A stretch of DNA of 64,000 nt, taken from NCBI GenBank assembly GCA_963530515.1, contig CAUSEC010000030.1, positions 1-64,000 of the forward strand, read 5' to 3'. This DNA is from CBFFRJ01 sp963530515. GTDB lineage: Bacteria; Pseudomonadota; Gammaproteobacteria; Enterobacterales; Enterobacteriaceae. Positions 41,249 through 49,537 of this stretch are shown piece after piece. Position 1 is the stretch's first letter. Each line of letters begins with the position of its first letter. The position numbers were made by a program, and so were the translations under genes. Below the pieces are notes generated by a model, which was not told where the DNA came from, made no database searches, and saw only the letters and a list, made by a program, of their open reading frames with translations.

Positions 41249-41436
41249 GGCTTCTTGACGTTAATACGGTACGGATCAAGGCGTTAACGCATTGTTTTCC
41301 GGCAAAATGGCCGCCGCTGAACGTCTGCGGCTCAATGCCGATGACGAAAATGACGGTGGTCATTCCCCCTGTCGTCAAAAATGACCAGGGGGAGGTGCTG
41401 CTGGCACAATGCCTCCTGAGGAGGCGAGGAGACAAC
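41249..41436. other. Junction where hycA-hycH would lie
   Basis: In E. coli hypA is divergent from hycABCDEFGHI. Here about 230 bases separate the hypA start from hycI. The gap holds the sigma-54 promoter and the repeated motif GACGAAAATGAC (41343-41354) / GTCAAAAATGAC (41374-41385), which could be enhancer sites, plus the hycI ribosome site. No hyc structural gene fragment could be recognised with confidence. Confidence 0.6.
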
Positions 41437-41892
41437 GTGACGGACGTATTGCTTTGTGTAGGTAACAGCATGATGGGTGACGACGGCGCAGGCCCGTTGC
41501 TGGCAGAAATGTGCGCGGCCAATCCGCCGGGGCACTGGCACGTTATCGATGGCGGTAGCGCCCCGGAAAGAGAAGTGGCGGCGATTCGCACACTGCGCCC
41601 GGCCCGACTGCTGCTGGTAGATGCCACCGACATGGGGCTCAACCCCGGCGAGATTCGCATTGTCGATCCGGACGACATTGCCGAAATGTTCCTGATGACC
41701 ACCCATAATATGCCGCTCAACTACCTGATCGAACAGTTGAAAGAGGACGTGGGCGAGGTGATATTCCTCGGTATCCAGCCCGATATTGTCGGGTTTTACT
41801 ACCCGATGACGCCGCCGGTCAAAGAAGCCGTGGAAACCCTGTATGCCCGACTTGCCGACTGGCAGGGCCACGGTGGTTTCGAGCGGCTTTAA
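41437..41892 (+). CDS. hycI: Hydrogenase-3 maturation endopeptidase HycI
   Basis: This 151-residue protease removes the C-terminal tail of the HycE precursor after nickel insertion. It matches E. coli HycI throughout, with the nickel-sensing residues Asp16, Asp62 and His90 (NSMMGDDGAG; LLLVDATDMGLNPGEIRI; MTTHNMPLNY). The start is GTG at 41437 with AGGAGA seven bases upstream. It is an orphan here, because hycE and the rest of the hyc operon are not in front of it. It may process HyfG if a hyf operon exists elsewhere. Confidence 0.94.
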   Translation: MTDVLLCVGNSMMGDDGAGPLLAEMCAANPPGHWHVIDGGSAPEREVAAIRTLRPARLLLVDATDMGLNPGEIRIVDPDDIAEMFLMTTHNMPLNYLIEQLKEDVGEVIFLGIQPDIVGFYYPMTPPVKEAVETLYARLADWQGHGGFERL

Positions 41893-41911
41893 CGGATGAC
41901 CCGGCACGGCA

Positions 41912-42151
41912 TTATTCATTCGCCAGCTCAATAATTAATTGCCCATGGGTGATGGATACCTTCACCCTGGTTCCCGTCGGGAAACCCGCCTGTTGTAACC
42001 AGTCGCCGGTTAAATTAAGCGAGGCGTGTCGACTGAAATGGGTGGCGAGTAATGTTTTAGGATCTTCATGCCGCTTTCTGACATAGCTGACTTTTAAATG
42101 CCGTAATGCTTTTACAATCGGTTGTTCTGATACAGCGCTTTCCATATTCAT
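41912..42151 (-). CDS. SymE-like protein (SpoVT/AbrB-fold, type I toxin family)
   Basis: This 79-residue protein ends with the SymE-type swapped-hairpin domain (SLNLTGDWLQQAGFPTGTRVKVSITHGQLIIEL, residues about 45-77). A ribosome site AAAGGAG precedes the ATG at 42151. E. coli SymE is an SOS-induced RNA-cleaving or nucleoid-condensing toxin, held down by the antisense RNA SymR. A strong LexA box lies about 120 bases upstream here, which supports the assignment. No antisense RNA was identified. It is shorter than E. coli SymE (113 residues), so its toxicity is uncertain. It is inserted between hycI and the asc operon. Confidence 0.72.
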   Translation of the reverse strand: MNMESAVSEQPIVKALRHLKVSYVRKRHEDPKTLLATHFSRHASLNLTGDWLQQAGFPTGTRVKVSITHGQLIIELANE

Positions 42152-42272
42152 CACTCACTCCTTTCTCTGGTCACTTTTTTAACGCGTTAAAAATGGCGTG
42201 TTTAAAATAATCGTTAGGACTACTCAATAGGGCCTTAATACAAGGCATTACTCATCATTCTTGATGTGATAA

Positions 42273-42288
42273 CTGTATATAATTACAG
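42273..42288. promoter_or_regulatory. LexA (SOS) box upstream of the symE-like gene
   Basis: CTGTATATAATTACAG fits the LexA consensus CTGT-N8-ACAG and is flanked by AA and TT as in strong boxes. It lies about 122 bases upstream of the symE-like start, overlapping a possible -10 region on the minus strand. No other SOS gene is adjacent. Confidence 0.75.
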
Positions 42289-42448
42289 TTATAAATAAAG
42301 GCAGAAAAGTAAAAAATGGAAGGATGCTTCCACAATATTGATGCAACGCCTGTAACAGGAAATATTCGAATTAAAAGGTGTTTAAAAGGGACGAGAAATA
42401 AACGTGAAGGGCTGAAGAAAAAATGAAAAAGCGAATAAAAAAAGGATA

Positions 42449-42485
42449 TAAAAATGCCCTCAACTTGCGCAAACAAAGAGAGGGC
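42449..42485 (-). terminator. Terminator of the ascFB operon
   Basis: GCCCTC (42456-42461) pairs with GAGGGC (42480-42485), with extra possible pairs inside the loop, and on the minus strand a T-rich run follows. It lies 15 bases after the ascB stop codon. Confidence 0.6.
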
Positions 42486-42499
42486 ATATTAAGGGCTGA

Positions 42500-43924
42500 T
42501 CAGTCTAAATCGGCACCGTTACTGGCGATCACTTTCTTATACCACCAGAAGGATTTTTTGCGCTTGCGCTCGAGCGTTCCGTTGCCCGCATCATCCCGGT
42601 CAACATAGATAAAGCCGTAGCGTTTGCTCATCTCACCGGTAGAGGCCGCCACCAAATCGATACAGCCCCAGCTGGTATACCCCATCACCGGAATGCCGTC
42701 TTCGATGGCATCGCCCATGGCGCGAATATGCTCACGCAAATAGCTGATGCGGTAATCGTCCTCGATTTCACCCTCGGCGTTAAATTCGTCTTTGGCCCCC
42801 AGACCGTTTTCGACTAAAAACAGTGGCTTTTGATAACGGTCGTACATCATGTTCATGGTGATGCGCAGGCCCAGCGGGTCGATGCCCCAGCCCCATTCGC
42901 TCACCTGCACATGCGGGTTACGCAGAGATTTCACGATGTTCGCCGCCGTGGTGTTCGACTGGTTCATCTCAGCAGAGGCGCAGCGTGAGGCGTAATAGCT
43001 GAAGGAGACAAAATCGACGGTATTTTTCAGGATCTCATCGTCGCCCGCTTCTTTCACAATGCTGACGCCTTTTTCGCGGAACACGCGTGCGGAGTAGGCA
43101 GGGTAAGTACCACGCGCCTGCACATCAATAAAGAACAGGTTCTCGCGGTCTTTTTCCAGCGCCGTCCACACGTCTTCCGGTTTACAGGAGTAGGGATAGA
43201 AATTACCGCCCGCCAGCATGCAGCCGACCTGGTTTTGCGGGTTCACTTCATGGGCAATTTTGGTCGCCAGCGCGCTGGCAATCAGCTCATGGTGTGCGGC
43301 CTGGTACTTCACCTGATCCTGATTTTCACCTTCTTCGAACACCAGCCCGGCACCGGAGAACGGGCTGTGCAGCATGATGTTGATTTCATTGAAGGTCAGC
43401 CAGTATTTCACCAGCCCGTCAAACGCTTCAAAACAGGTACGGGCGTAGCGGGTGAAGAACTCCACCATTTTGCGGTTACGCCAGGAGCCGTATTCCGTCA
43501 CCAGATGCATCGGTACGTCAAAATGACACAGCGTGACCAGCGGCTCGATGTTGTACTTTTTGCATTCGGCGAACATGTCGCGGTAGAACGCGATGCCTTC
43601 TGCATTCGGCGTCAGCTCATCACCGTTTGGATAGAGGCGGCTCCAGGCAATGGAGGTACGAAACACGCCAAAACCCATCTCCGCCATCAGGGCGATATCT
43701 TCTTTATAGCGATGATAAAAATCGATCGCCTGGTGGCTCGGGTAGTACTCGTCTTCACGCAGGGTGAAGCGCTTTTCCTGACCGAGTTTGACCGGCAGGC
43801 GGTTGACCCCGTGAGGGATCATATCGACGGTGGTTAACCCTTTACCGCCTTCCAGATATGCCCCTTCGGACTGGTTGGCGGCAATGGCACCGCCCCATAA
43901 AAATCCTTTCGGAAAGACTGACAT
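42500..43924 (-). CDS. ascB: 6-phospho-beta-glucosidase AscB
   Basis: This 474-residue GH1 enzyme cleaves phosphorylated aryl-beta-glucosides such as arbutin and salicin phosphates in the cytoplasm. The N-terminal GH1 signature is FPKGFLWGGAIAANQSEGA. The acid-base Glu is in WLTFNEINIM and the nucleophile Glu in LFLVENGLG. The phosphate-binding tail motif is AASTGEMSKRYGFIYVDRDDAGNGTLERKRKKSFWWYKKVI. It follows ascF by 18 bases in the same order as in E. coli. Confidence 0.94.
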   Translation of the reverse strand: MSVFPKGFLWGGAIAANQSEGAYLEGGKGLTTVDMIPHGVNRLPVKLGQEKRFTLREDEYYPSHQAIDFYHRYKEDIALMAEMGFGVFRTSIAWSRLYPNGDELTPNAEGIAFYRDMFAECKKYNIEPLVTLCHFDVPMHLVTEYGSWRNRKMVEFFTRYARTCFEAFDGLVKYWLTFNEINIMLHSPFSGAGLVFEEGENQDQVKYQAAHHELIASALATKIAHEVNPQNQVGCMLAGGNFYPYSCKPEDVWTALEKDRENLFFIDVQARGTYPAYSARVFREKGVSIVKEAGDDEILKNTVDFVSFSYYASRCASAEMNQSNTTAANIVKSLRNPHVQVSEWGWGIDPLGLRITMNMMYDRYQKPLFLVENGLGAKDEFNAEGEIEDDYRISYLREHIRAMGDAIEDGIPVMGYTSWGCIDLVAASTGEMSKRYGFIYVDRDDAGNGTLERKRKKSFWWYKKVIASNGADLD

Positions 43925-43942
43925 GCGTTACCTCGCTCGTAT

Positions 43943-45388
43943 TCAGGCTCGTGCTTCTTGAACTGGGGCAGACGTTTTCGCCTGCGGTTTCTGCGCTTCT
44001 TCTTCAACCGGGATATCGTCAAACCCGAGAAGCAGCGTCAGAACAAAGGAGAGCACCACCGCCAGGGCCATGACGCCGAACACCCAGACGATGGTCATTG
44101 GGTTTGCCGGGTCGAAGAACTGGACGCTGGTAAAGAGTCCCGGTGCGGCCATGGAGTGGCTGGCAAGCCCCGCGATCCCCGCTATTGCACCGCAGATAAA
44201 GCCGCTTATCAGGCTCGCAATCAGCGGGCGTTTCAGCCGCACCGCCACCCCGTAGAGGGCCGGTTCAGAGATGCCAGCAAGGATAGCAGAAGCCGCGGCG
44301 GCAAGTGCCGTCTGGCGCAGTTCCGGGTTTTTGGTTTTCCAGGCAACCGCCAGAGATGAGCCACCGAGCGACAGGTTGGCACCGATTTCAGACGGCATCA
44401 CCATCCCTTCTTTGCCAGTTTCAGCAATGGTCTGGATGATGGTTGGGGTAAAGACGCGGTGCATCCCGGTCATCACCAGCAGCGGCCACAGCGCCCCCAT
44501 AATGGCAACGGACAACCAGCCCAGATAGCCGTGAATGGTGTAGACCAGCGAGGAAATGCCGCTACCAATCCAGATGCCCAGTGGCCCAATCAGCACGATA
44601 GCCAGCGGTGCGGCAATCAGCACAATCAGCATCGGTTTAAGGAAGTTTTTGGTCACCGCCGGGGTGATTTTATCGACCCAGCGTTCGATGTACGACAGGC
44701 ACCAGGTCATCACCAGCGCCGGAATCACGGTGTAGGTGTATTTCACCGCCGTCACCGGCACCAGCGCAAATTCCACGTGCTCGCCCTGAGCGGCTTTGGC
44801 CATCAGGTCGATAAAGCTCGGGTGCACCAGCACGCCCGCAATGGCTATCGCCAGAGACATGTTGGTTTTGAATTTCACCGCCGCAGAGGCCGCCACCATC
44901 AGTGGCAGGAAGAAGAAGGCGCCATCGCCAATCACCGTCAGGATGGTCAGGGTTGACGAGCCTTTTGGCAGCGCGCCGGACATCTCCAGCACCATCGCCA
45001 GCAGTTTCACCATTGAACCGCCGATGATCGCCGGGATCAGCGGCGACATGGTGCCGATCAGCGCGTCCAGAATCCCCGCGCCAATACGCTTGAGGGTGAG
45101 CTTTTGCTTACCTTCCGGCTGGGCGGGCTGCATGTCGTTTGGCAGCAGGGCGACCACTTCGCGAAACGCATGGGATACCGCGTTGCCGATGATCACCTGG
45201 CACTGGTTTTCGTTGCGAACCACGCCCATTACGCCGCTGATGCCCTTCAGTTCGGGACTGTCGATTTTGGTTTCATCCTTCACCACGAAGCGCAGGCGCG
45301 TCATGCAGTGAGTGACGGCAGCAACGTTATCCGCACCGCCCAGCGCACTGACGACCGCATTGGCCAGCGCCGCATAATTCTTCGACAT
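43943..45388 (-). CDS. ascF: Beta-glucoside PTS transporter AscF (EIIBC)
   Basis: This 481-residue inner-membrane transporter phosphorylates beta-glucosides during uptake. The IIB domain is N-terminal (ALANAVVSALGGADNVAAVTHCMTRLRFVVKDE, with the phospho-Cys at about residue 27). The IIC domain has about ten membrane segments from about 105 to 455. A linker and tail rich in E and A end the protein, and no IIA domain is present, so a separate IIA is needed. The start at 45388 has AGGATAT upstream. Confidence 0.93.
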   Translation of the reverse strand: MSKNYAALANAVVSALGGADNVAAVTHCMTRLRFVVKDETKIDSPELKGISGVMGVVRNENQCQVIIGNAVSHAFREVVALLPNDMQPAQPEGKQKLTLKRIGAGILDALIGTMSPLIPAIIGGSMVKLLAMVLEMSGALPKGSSTLTILTVIGDGAFFFLPLMVAASAAVKFKTNMSLAIAIAGVLVHPSFIDLMAKAAQGEHVEFALVPVTAVKYTYTVIPALVMTWCLSYIERWVDKITPAVTKNFLKPMLIVLIAAPLAIVLIGPLGIWIGSGISSLVYTIHGYLGWLSVAIMGALWPLLVMTGMHRVFTPTIIQTIAETGKEGMVMPSEIGANLSLGGSSLAVAWKTKNPELRQTALAAAASAILAGISEPALYGVAVRLKRPLIASLISGFICGAIAGIAGLASHSMAAPGLFTSVQFFDPANPMTIVWVFGVMALAVVLSFVLTLLLGFDDIPVEEEAQKPQAKTSAPVQEARA

Positions 45389-45435
45389 CGGGTTATATCC
45401 TGTTTTATCAATGAGGTATGACTTCAGAAAGCATT

Positions 45436-45476
45436 TGTGTAACCGCTTCTGAAACACGCAATAGGAAACCGGTTCC
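45436..45476. promoter_or_regulatory. Probable AscG operators in the ascF-ascG gap
   Basis: A LacI-type palindrome GGAAACCGGTTCC lies at 45464-45476, with AACCGGTT as its perfect core. A related half-match GTAACCGCTTCTGA lies at 45439-45452. Both sit 50-90 bases upstream of ascF. The spacing suggests repression of ascFB by AscG, as known in E. coli. Confidence 0.6.
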
Positions 45477-45642
45477 ACAAAATCATGATGAGTTTGATAT
45501 GAGTAAACAAGATCGCTTTTTGATCTTATTTTAATTTTGTGATGGTGATCGCTCATTATTTTTGATTGCTGCTTTTCGCGTTACGACATTCGAATCAGGG
45601 TGAAGTACACTGGATGGCATCGAAATCAAACGGATAAGCAAC

Positions 45643-46653
45643 ATGACCACAATGCTTGAGGTGGCGAAGCGGGCTGGGGTATCAAAAGCAACGGTCTCGC
45701 GCGTGCTGTCGGGCAATGGCTACGTCAGCCAGGAGACCAAAGACCGGGTGTTTTTGGCTATTGAAGAGAGTGGCTATCGCCCGAACCTGCTGGCGCGCAA
45801 CCTGGCGACCAAAAAGACGCAAACCCTTGGGCTGGTGGTCACCAACACGCTGTATCACGGCGTCTATTTCAGCGAATTACTGTTTCATGCCGCCCGCATG
45901 ACGGAAGACCAGGGGCGGCAATTGATTCTGGCCGATGGTAAACACAGCGCCGAAGAAGAGCGCGACGCGATTCAATATTTACTCGATTTAAAGTGTGATG
46001 CTGTCATTATTTATCCGCGCTTTTTAAGCGTCGATGAAATGGATGCGATCGTGAAAAATCATTCTCAGCCGATAATGGTGCTTAATCGTCGACTGCATAA
46101 TAACAGCAGTCATTGTGTCTGGTGCGATCAAAAGGCATCGAGCTTTAACGCGGTGACAACATTAATTGAAATGGGCCACCGGGATATCGCTTTTATTACC
46201 GGTTCGCTGGATTCCCCCACCGGCATTGAACGTTTGTCTGGCTATAAAGATGCACTAACGAACAAAGGCTTTTCTATTCGCAATGAGTTGATAATAGAAG
46301 GTAAATGGTCGCCGCAAAGCGGGGCGGCAGGCGTGGAAACCCTGCTGGCGCGCGGTGAACATTTTACGGCATTGGTCGCCAGTAATGATGATATGGCGAT
46401 TGGCGCAATTAAAAAACTGCATGACAACGGCATTTCAGTACCGGAAAAAGTTTCAGTGATTGGATTCGATGATATAGCCATTGCGCCTTACGTGGTGCCT
46501 GCGTTATCGAGCGTTAAAATACCGGTAACGGAAATGATTCAGGAGACTATTGAGCGTCTGGTATTTATGCTTGATGGCGGCGACTTTAAATTTCGCCCGC
46601 CATTTTTGGGCGAATTAATGTTGCGTGATTCACTTATTTCTTATCCCCGTTAA
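45643..46653 (+). CDS. ascG: LacI-family repressor AscG
   Basis: This 336-residue repressor has a LacI-type HTH at residues 1-22 (TMLEVAKRAGVSKATVSRVLSGNGYVSQETKDRV) and a hinge helix (RPNLLARNLATKKTQTLGLVV). A periplasmic-binding-protein-like sensor domain follows (ASNDDMAIGAIKKLHDNGISVPEKVSVIGFDDIAIAPYVVPALSSV). It is divergent from ascFB, as in E. coli, where it also represses other beta-glucoside genes. A hairpin terminator follows. Confidence 0.93.
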   Translation: MTTMLEVAKRAGVSKATVSRVLSGNGYVSQETKDRVFLAIEESGYRPNLLARNLATKKTQTLGLVVTNTLYHGVYFSELLFHAARMTEDQGRQLILADGKHSAEEERDAIQYLLDLKCDAVIIYPRFLSVDEMDAIVKNHSQPIMVLNRRLHNNSSHCVWCDQKASSFNAVTTLIEMGHRDIAFITGSLDSPTGIERLSGYKDALTNKGFSIRNELIIEGKWSPQSGAAGVETLLARGEHFTALVASNDDMAIGAIKKLHDNGISVPEKVSVIGFDDIAIAPYVVPALSSVKIPVTEMIQETIERLVFMLDGGDFKFRPPFLGELMLRDSLISYPR

Positions 46654-46665
46654 TTATTCTCGTCA

Positions 46666-46700
46666 GCTGTCATCGTCACTTCTGTCGATGACAGCGATTT
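46666..46700 (+). terminator. Terminator after ascG
   Basis: GCTGTCATCG (46666-46675) pairs perfectly with CGATGACAGC (46686-46695) over a 10-base loop and is followed by GATTT. It lies 12 bases past the ascG stop and insulates the hydN operon. Confidence 0.6.
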
Positions 46701-46748
46701 GCCGTCCTCCTTCCAAAAAATACCGTTAAATTACAATCCACTACATCC

Positions 46749-46765
46749 TGGCATGGAATATGTAT
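46749..46765 (+). promoter_or_regulatory. Possible degenerate sigma-54 promoter of hydN-fdhF-hypF
   Basis: TGGCATGGAATATGTAT has the -24 element TGGCAT and, after the correct spacing, TGTAT in place of the -12 element TTGCA: GG-N10-GT instead of GG-N10-GC. In E. coli hydN-hypF and fdhF are sigma-54/FhlA dependent. It lies 37 bases upstream of the hydN start. The damaged -12 element would be expected to weaken it. Confidence 0.4.
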
Positions 46766-46801
46766 AACCTGGCGTGATGAAACTCATTGCTGGAGAAGAC
46801 G

Positions 46802-47347
46802 ATGAACCGTTTTATTATGGCGGATGCCAGTAAATGTATTGGTTGCCGTACCTGCGAAGTGGCCTGCGTGGTCTCGCACCAGGCGGAGCAGAACTGCGCA
46901 GCCCTTACCCCTCACACCTTTCAACCCCGTATTCATGTTATTCGGGGCGTCAATGTCTCGACGGCCACGATGTGCCGTCAGTGCGAAGATGCCCCCTGCG
47001 CTAACGTCTGCCCGAACGGGGCTATCAGCCGCGATAAAGGCTTTGTGCATGTGATGCAGGAACGCTGCATCGGCTGCAAAACCTGCGTGGTGGCCTGCCC
47101 GTATGGTGCCATGGAAGTGGTCACTCGCCCGGTGGTGCGCGAAAACGGCATCGGCCTGCATTTATCCGGGCAAAAGGCCGAAGCCAACAAATGTGACTTA
47201 TGTTATCAACGCGAGGCAGGGCCAGCCTGTATGGAGGTCTGCCCGACCAAGGCGTTGCTCTGCGTTGACCGAAATGTACTGGAACACATGACAGCCGATA
47301 AACGCCGTCGTACCGCCCTTGAAGGCGCGGTATCCATAGTGTTTTAA
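46802..47347 (+). CDS. hydN: Electron-transfer ferredoxin-type protein HydN
   Basis: This 181-residue iron-sulfur protein carries four 4Fe-4S clusters (CIGCRTCEVAC; CRQCEDAPCANVCP; CIGCKTCVVACP; CDLCYQREAGPACMEVCP). It supports electron flow from formate dehydrogenase-H in formate hydrogenlyase. The start at 46802 has GGAG six bases upstream. It is the first gene of hydN-fdhF-hypF; E. coli lacks fdhF in this place. Confidence 0.94.
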   Translation: MNRFIMADASKCIGCRTCEVACVVSHQAEQNCAALTPHTFQPRIHVIRGVNVSTATMCRQCEDAPCANVCPNGAISRDKGFVHVMQERCIGCKTCVVACPYGAMEVVTRPVVRENGIGLHLSGQKAEANKCDLCYQREAGPACMEVCPTKALLCVDRNVLEHMTADKRRRTALEGAVSIVF

Positions 47348-47382
47348 GAATAAAACTTTCACTTTTAACAGGTCTGTTACTG

Positions 47383-49533
47383 ATGAAAAAAATTACGAGC
47401 GTATGTCCCTATTGCGGCGCGGGCTGCAAACTGAAACTGGTGGTGGATAACGGCAAGATTATTCGTGCTGAAGCCGCCGATGGAAAAACCAACCAGAATG
47501 AACTGTGCCTGAAAGGCTATTACGGTTGGGATTTTCTGAACGACACTAAACTGCTGACTCCGCGTCTGACCCAGCCGATGATCCGCTATGAACGCGGCGG
47601 CAAACTGACCCCGGTCAGCTGGGATAAAGCCATTCGTTATACCGCCAAACGCCTCGGCGACATCAAAGCCAAATACGGCCCCCGTTCTATCATGACCACC
47701 GGGTCATCACGCGGCACCGGGAATGAAACCAACTTTGTGATGCAAAAATTCGCCCGTGGCGTGCTGCATACCAATAACGTGGACTGTTGCGCCCGCGTCT
47801 GCCATGGCCCGTCGGTTGCCGGATTACAGCAAACGCTCGGTAACGGGGCGATGAGTAACTCCATCGGCGACATCGAAAATTCCAGCTGCCTGCTCGTCTT
47901 TGGCTACAACTGCGCTGATTCGCACCCGATTGTGGCAAGACGGGTGATTAAAGCGAAACAGAACGGGGCGAAGATCATCGTCTGCGACCCGCGCCGTATT
48001 GAAACCGCCCGCATTGCCGACCAGCATCTCCAGCTTAAAAACGGCTGCAACATGGCGCTTATCAACGCCTTCGGGCACGTGCTGCTGGAAGAGAAACTCT
48101 ACGATCAAAAATACGTTTCCAGCTTTACCACTGGCCTCGATGCCTATCGTGAGATTGTGAAAGACTACGCGCCGGAAGATGTCGAACACCTGACGGGAGT
48201 ACCTGCGAAGCAGGTGCGCGAAGCGATGCGCACCTTTGCCGCCGCCCCGACCGCCACCATTATGTGGGGCATGGGTGTGACCCAGTTCGGCCAGGCGGTG
48301 GATGTGGTGAAGGGGCTTTCCAGTCTTGCGTTGCTGACCGGTAACCTGGGCCGCGAAAACGTCGGCGTCGGCCCGGTGCGTGGGCAAAACAACGTGCAGG
48401 GTGCCTGCGATATGGGCGTTATCCCCAACCAGTTCCCTGGCTACCAGGACGTGGTCGACCCGGCGGTACGGGAAAAATTCGCCAACGCCTGGGGCATTGA
48501 TCCTGCGGTAATGGACGACAAAGTGGGCGTGCGTATTACTGAGGTGCCGCACCTGGCGCTGGAAGGGAAAGTGAAAGCCTATTACATCATGGGTGAAGAT
48601 CCATTGCAGACCGAAGCGGACTTAAGCCTGGTGCGCAAAGGCTTTGAGGCGCTGGATTTTGTGGTCGTGCAGGACATCTTCATGACCAAAACCGCTGAGC
48701 AGGCGGACGTGCTGCTGCCAGCCACCTCCTGGGGTGAGCACGGTGGCGTCTTTACCTGCGCAGATCGCGGCTTCCAGCGTTTCGAAAAAGCCATCGAACC
48801 GATGTATGACGTCAAGCGTGACTGGGAAATCATCAGCCTGATTGCCACCGAAATGGGCTACCCGATGCACTACGACAACAACCAGCAAATCTGGGATGAG
48901 CTGCGTGAACTGTGCCCGCTGTTCTACGGTGTGACCTACGAAAAAATGGGCGATATGGGACACGTACAGTGGCCGTGCCCGACGCTGGATCACCCTGGTA
49001 CGCGCTACCTCTACAAAGATAACAAGTTCGATACCCCCGACGGTAAAGGACTGCTCTTTGCTGCCCCCTGGCGCGCGCCTGCTGAAGTGCCGGACGCGGA
49101 ATTTCCGCTGGTGCTCAGCACTGTGCGTGAAGTCGGGCACTACTCCTGTCGCTCGATGACCGGTAACTGCGCGGCGCTGCAAACCCTGGCCGATGAACCG
49201 GGCTTTATGCAGATCAATCCGCGTGACGCTGCCGCACTCGGTATTCAGGACCGGCAACTGGTGTGGGTGGAATCCCGTCGCGGCAAAGTGATAAGCCGTG
49301 CGGACGTCAATGAGCGCACTAACGTTGGCTGTGTGTACATGACGTACCAGTGGTGGATTGGTGCCTGTAACGAACTGACCCAGGATAACCTTGACCCCAT
49401 TTCGAAAACCCCGGAAACCAAGTATTGCGCGGTGCGGGTGAGTGCGATCAACGATCAGCCCTGGGCGGAAGAGTACACTGCAACCACCTATCAGCAGATG
49501 AAGACGCGCTTGCTTAACGCAGTGCTGCAATAA
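47383..49533 (+). CDS. fdhF: Formate dehydrogenase H, cysteine variant
   Basis: This 716-residue molybdenum bis-MGD enzyme oxidises formate to CO2. The N-terminal 4Fe-4S motif is VCPYCGAGCKLKLVV with a downstream Cys in NELCLKGYYG. The active site reads DCCARVCHGPSVAGL: residue 140, selenocysteine in E. coli FdhF, is Cys here, encoded by TGC at 47800-47802. The His and Arg around it (C-H at 140-141; the RSMTGNCAAL region) and the MGD-binding blocks are intact. No in-frame TGA and no need for a SECIS element exist. Cys variants are usually slower but active. The electron acceptor is uncertain, because the Hyc complex is missing from this locus. Confidence 0.94.
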   Translation: MKKITSVCPYCGAGCKLKLVVDNGKIIRAEAADGKTNQNELCLKGYYGWDFLNDTKLLTPRLTQPMIRYERGGKLTPVSWDKAIRYTAKRLGDIKAKYGPRSIMTTGSSRGTGNETNFVMQKFARGVLHTNNVDCCARVCHGPSVAGLQQTLGNGAMSNSIGDIENSSCLLVFGYNCADSHPIVARRVIKAKQNGAKIIVCDPRRIETARIADQHLQLKNGCNMALINAFGHVLLEEKLYDQKYVSSFTTGLDAYREIVKDYAPEDVEHLTGVPAKQVREAMRTFAAAPTATIMWGMGVTQFGQAVDVVKGLSSLALLTGNLGRENVGVGPVRGQNNVQGACDMGVIPNQFPGYQDVVDPAVREKFANAWGIDPAVMDDKVGVRITEVPHLALEGKVKAYYIMGEDPLQTEADLSLVRKGFEALDFVVVQDIFMTKTAEQADVLLPATSWGEHGGVFTCADRGFQRFEKAIEPMYDVKRDWEIISLIATEMGYPMHYDNNQQIWDELRELCPLFYGVTYEKMGDMGHVQWPCPTLDHPGTRYLYKDNKFDTPDGKGLLFAAPWRAPAEVPDAEFPLVLSTVREVGHYSCRSMTGNCAALQTLADEPGFMQINPRDAAALGIQDRQLVWVESRRGKVISRADVNERTNVGCVYMTYQWWIGACNELTQDNLDPISKTPETKYCAVRVSAINDQPWAEEYTATTYQQMKTRLLNAVLQ

Positions 49534-49537
49534 GGTT

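Larger units (their letters stand above)
42152..42499. other. Region between symE-like gene and ascB
   Basis: These 348 bases contain a long leader for the SymE-like gene, its LexA box at 42273-42288 and the terminator of the asc operon at 42449-42485. No additional gene is supported. An antisense RNA like SymR could lie here, but no promoter for it is evident. Confidence 0.5.

Noticed and set aside
41249..41436. Remnant of hycH or hycA between hypA and hycI
   Set aside because: All three plus-strand frames were compared with remembered Hyc protein ends. The only loose resemblance (RRRGDN before hycI) is too short to support a claim.
48622..49530. 302-codon minus-strand reading frame inside fdhF
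   Set aside because: It is antisense to the conserved C-terminal half of FdhF and has no ribosome site or neighbours.
47383..49533. Selenocysteine codon with SECIS element in fdhF
   Set aside because: The reading frame has no in-frame TGA; codon 140 is TGC, so selenocysteine insertion is not needed.
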